Shown piece by piece: positions 5,224 through 6,713 of a DNA stretch of 6,713 bases. Under the pieces are notes generated by a model that had not been told where the DNA came from, did not search any database, and was given only the letters and a program-made list of their open reading frames with translations. Origin of the DNA: Candidatus Sumerlaeota bacterium (lineage in GTDB: Bacteria > Sumerlaeota > Sumerlaeia > UBA8349); the NCBI GenBank assembly GCA_003501375.1, contig DNPO01000349.1, positions 1 to 6,713 on the forward strand, read 5' to 3'. Numbering within the stretch: position 1 is the stretch's first letter; each line of letters starts with the position of its first letter. Position numbers and translations under genes: made by a program.

Positions 5224-6381
5224 TTAGAAACAGCGATAACAGCATCGGGTGCAGGCTGGATAAAGCCCTTTATTCAATTCTTGGCGGAAGCGACGCATGC
5301 GGGTGCCATTCCACAATTCCCGCAGGGGCGTTTCGGCTACGTTGCCCGCCACATAGTGCATGCACGGTTCGAAGGTTCCGTCTGCCAATAGCCGCATGAC
5401 CGTCCAAGGTAAGAGACAGCGCTGCGGGAATGGGTGTTTCATATCTAGGTAGTACGCCCACCAGTCTCGGCGATGCAACGTGGGAAAGCATGAAACGCGC
5501 GGTTTTCCGCTCATATTTAGGAGTCCATCCAGCAATTTTTCGAGTTTGCGAAATTGCGTTTCGTCGAACCGTTCTTCGTAAAACTCGCCCGGGTTTTTAG
5601 AAACGTCATCGCCTTCGCCCAAACGTTCGTGATAGACGCGATTGTGCAATGCCACGTTTTCTGCGGTGTCGAACATGGGGTGTTGCAGGTTGAGTTCATC
5701 AATTCCCAGTGCGCGCACGACCTGGTAGGTTTCGGGGAGCGATTCAAAATTGCGGGGGGTGATAACACAGTTGATTTTAATGGCAGGGTACGTTACCCCA
5801 GCCTGGCGCTTGGCCTCTTGAAGCGCGCGAATCCCGGTCAATGCACGTTGGAAGGTGCCTGAAACGCCACGCAGCGCGTCATGGATCGTTTCGGGGCCGT
5901 CGAGTGAGACCGTTACGTTGTCCACGCCGAGGCGGACTAAATCCTTTGCAAAATGATCCAGCGCGGTAGCATTGGTTACCAGCGCGGCGATCAGCCCACG
6001 GCGCTTGACGTGGGCGAGAATGTCCATCATTCCCTTATAGAGAAGTGGCTCACCACCTGAAAAATAAAACGCCGGGTGCGCGCGTGCTGCTTGATCAATC
6101 ACGCGCATCCACTGTTCGGGCGTGAGTTCGGCGTGGCCGCGCGTCAGGGTGGGGGAGTCGCCCGGGCCGCCGTCTTCGCGTGGTTGCATACACATGGCGC
6201 AGCGGAGGTTGCAGCGCGAAGTGATGTTGACCACGATGGTGTCGGGCATCAGGGCGCGTCCACCGGGCAGGTGGCGTTCAATGGCACCAAGTGCGCTCCG
6301 GCGCAGGACGCGGCGCGTTGCCCAGGCAAAATGTCCCGGACTACGGAAAGCCAAACGCAGTCGTTTTAAGTTTACGCCCAT
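5224..6381 (-). CDS. Radical SAM enzyme with C-terminal SPASM/twitch-type auxiliary cluster
   Basis: A complete protein of 385 residues. The radical SAM cluster motif CNLRCAMC gives Cys57, Cys61 and Cys64, followed by SGGEPLL (108-114) and TVSLDGP (157-163), standard elements of the SAM-binding barrel. The C-terminus carries C322-x12-G-x4-C340, then C377-x2-C380, Cys381 and Cys384, and ends at residue 385. The first part fits the SPASM/twitch pattern. The chain stops too early for the full second cluster, so one auxiliary [4Fe-4S] cluster is likelier. About 45 Arg-rich residues precede the core. Known relatives modify peptides, or oxidise or rearrange sugars and cyclitols by radical chemistry. 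The substrate here is unknown, but the glycosyltransferase gene 20 bases upstream points to a glycan or glycosylated product. The ribosome site is weak (GGCGGA, 7 bases before ATG), which suggests translation coupled to the upstream gene. Confidence 0.9.
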   Translation of the reverse strand: MGVNLKRLRLAFRSPGHFAWATRRVLRRSALGAIERHLPGGRALMPDTIVVNITSRCNLRCAMCMQPREDGGPGDSPTLTRGHAELTPEQWMRVIDQAARAHPAFYFSGGEPLLYKGMMDILAHVKRRGLIAALVTNATALDHFAKDLVRLGVDNVTVSLDGPETIHDALRGVSGTFQRALTGIRALQEAKRQAGVTYPAIKINCVITPRNFESLPETYQVVRALGIDELNLQHPMFDTAENVALHNRVYHERLGEGDDVSKNPGEFYEERFDETQFRKLEKLLDGLLNMSGKPRVSCFPTLHRRDWWAYYLDMKHPFPQRCLLPWTVMRLLADGTFEPCMHYVAGNVAETPLRELWNGTRMRRFRQELNKGLYPACTRCCYRCF

Positions 6382-6401
6382 TTATTCATCCGCCTTGTCT
6401 G

Positions 6402-6713
6402 TCACCACTTCTTCAAGACTTCGTCATAAATTGTTTCCACGCGCTTGACCATTGTTTCCAGCGACATTTCACCGTGTGCTCGTTCCATTCCCAAACGGCT
6501 AAACTCAGCGCGTTTATCAGGGGCGTTCAGTGCGGCTTCTATCGCGCTGGCCAATTCTACGGGGTTGCCTGCCTCAAAATACCACGCATTACTCTTTGCT
6601 GCTTCCCGATGTCCCGGAATATCGCTTAGTACCAACGGCAGTCCCATCGCCATCGCTTCCAGCACGGCATTCGGCATCCCCTCGCTCAACGATGGTGCCA
6701 CCTGCAAATCTGC
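6402..6713 (-). CDS. GT4-type glycosyltransferase, partial (N-terminus beyond right edge)
   Basis: The last 103 residues of a gene entering from the right, ending in TGA at 6402. The fragment reads ADLQVAPSLSEGMPNAVLEA and continues AMGLPLVLSDIPGHRE. This is the donor-binding half of a GT-B glycosyltransferase, with the EX7E motif formed by the Glu of SEG and the Glu of VLEA. Such enzymes transfer sugars from nucleotide donors in surface polysaccharide, O-antigen or glycoconjugate synthesis. The frame is open to the window edge, so no start is visible; the internal TTG codon at 6707 is not a start. With 20 bases to the radical SAM start and the same strand, the two genes are very probably cotranscribed. 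The donor sugar cannot be told. Confidence 0.9.
   Translation of the reverse strand, partial: ADLQVAPSLSEGMPNAVLEAMAMGLPLVLSDIPGHREAAKSNAWYFEAGNPVELASAIEAALNAPDKRAEFSRLGMERAHGEMSLETMVKRVETIYDEVLKKW

Noticed and set aside
4886..5245. Minus-strand open frame of 119 codons across the htrA end
   Set aside because: Passes through the htrA terminator, the htrA C-terminus and the stop of the radical SAM gene; no independent support.
6076..6448. Plus-strand open frames opposite the radical SAM N-terminus
   Set aside because: Antisense to the CxxxCxxC and GGEP coding region; shadow frames of a GC-rich gene.
6705..6707. TTG at 6707 as start of a 101-residue glycosyltransferase
   Set aside because: The frame is open to the window edge, and the residues just before it (Ala-Asp) continue the conserved family motif, so the gene is only truncated by the window.

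Overview
The window looks like chromosomal DNA from a Gram-negative, free-living bacterium of roughly 50% GC. Three things point that way: a lipoprotein signal on a large polysaccharide-lyase-like protein, a periplasmic Do/HtrA-type protease, and a glycosyltransferase gene next to a radical SAM gene. A big lipoprotein combining a sugar-binding-like region, a NEW3-like region and a heparinase-like region suggests a polysaccharide degrader. The Planctomycetes-Verrucomicrobia-Lentisphaerae/Kiritimatiellota group is a reasonable guess, but nothing here fixes the phylum. No mobile element, CRISPR array, tRNA or rRNA was seen.

Layout. (i) 1-2183, minus strand: one uninterrupted reading frame of 727 codons that runs off the left edge. 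It encodes a lipoprotein of the heparinase II/III-like type and is cut at its HGGFH motif. It is the only real gene in the first third, and the plus-strand frames there are its shadows. (ii) 2184-2542: upstream region of that gene, then a strong intrinsic terminator (2473-2523) serving the next minus-strand gene. (iii) 2543-3076, minus strand: a 177-residue hemerythrin-like HHE protein with a full set of likely iron ligands. (iv) 3077-3542: a 466-base divergent control region with a short direct repeat, a 24-base palindrome, a candidate sigma-70 promoter and a long foldable leader. (v) 3543-5024, plus strand: a complete HtrA/Do-type periplasmic serine protease with two PDZ domains, followed by a textbook terminator (5069-5111). 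(vi) 5224-6381, minus strand: a radical SAM enzyme with a C-terminal, probably single, auxiliary iron-sulfur cluster. (vii) 6402-6713, minus strand: the C-terminal end of a GT4-type glycosyltransferase, 20 bases upstream of the radical SAM gene and almost certainly in the same operon.

How the parts work together. The right-hand pair probably belongs to a surface-glycan or secondary-metabolite operon entering from the right, converging on htrA. The hemerythrin and htrA genes are divergent and may both be stress genes (oxygen/NO/iron, and envelope protein damage), although shared control is only inferred. The lyase is an independent unit for outside-the-cell polysaccharide breakdown. The points most worth following up are the glutamate in place of the usual catalytic aspartate in HtrA, the long stem-loop in the htrA leader, the 24-base palindrome in the divergent region, and the radical SAM/glycosyltransferase pair of unknown substrate.
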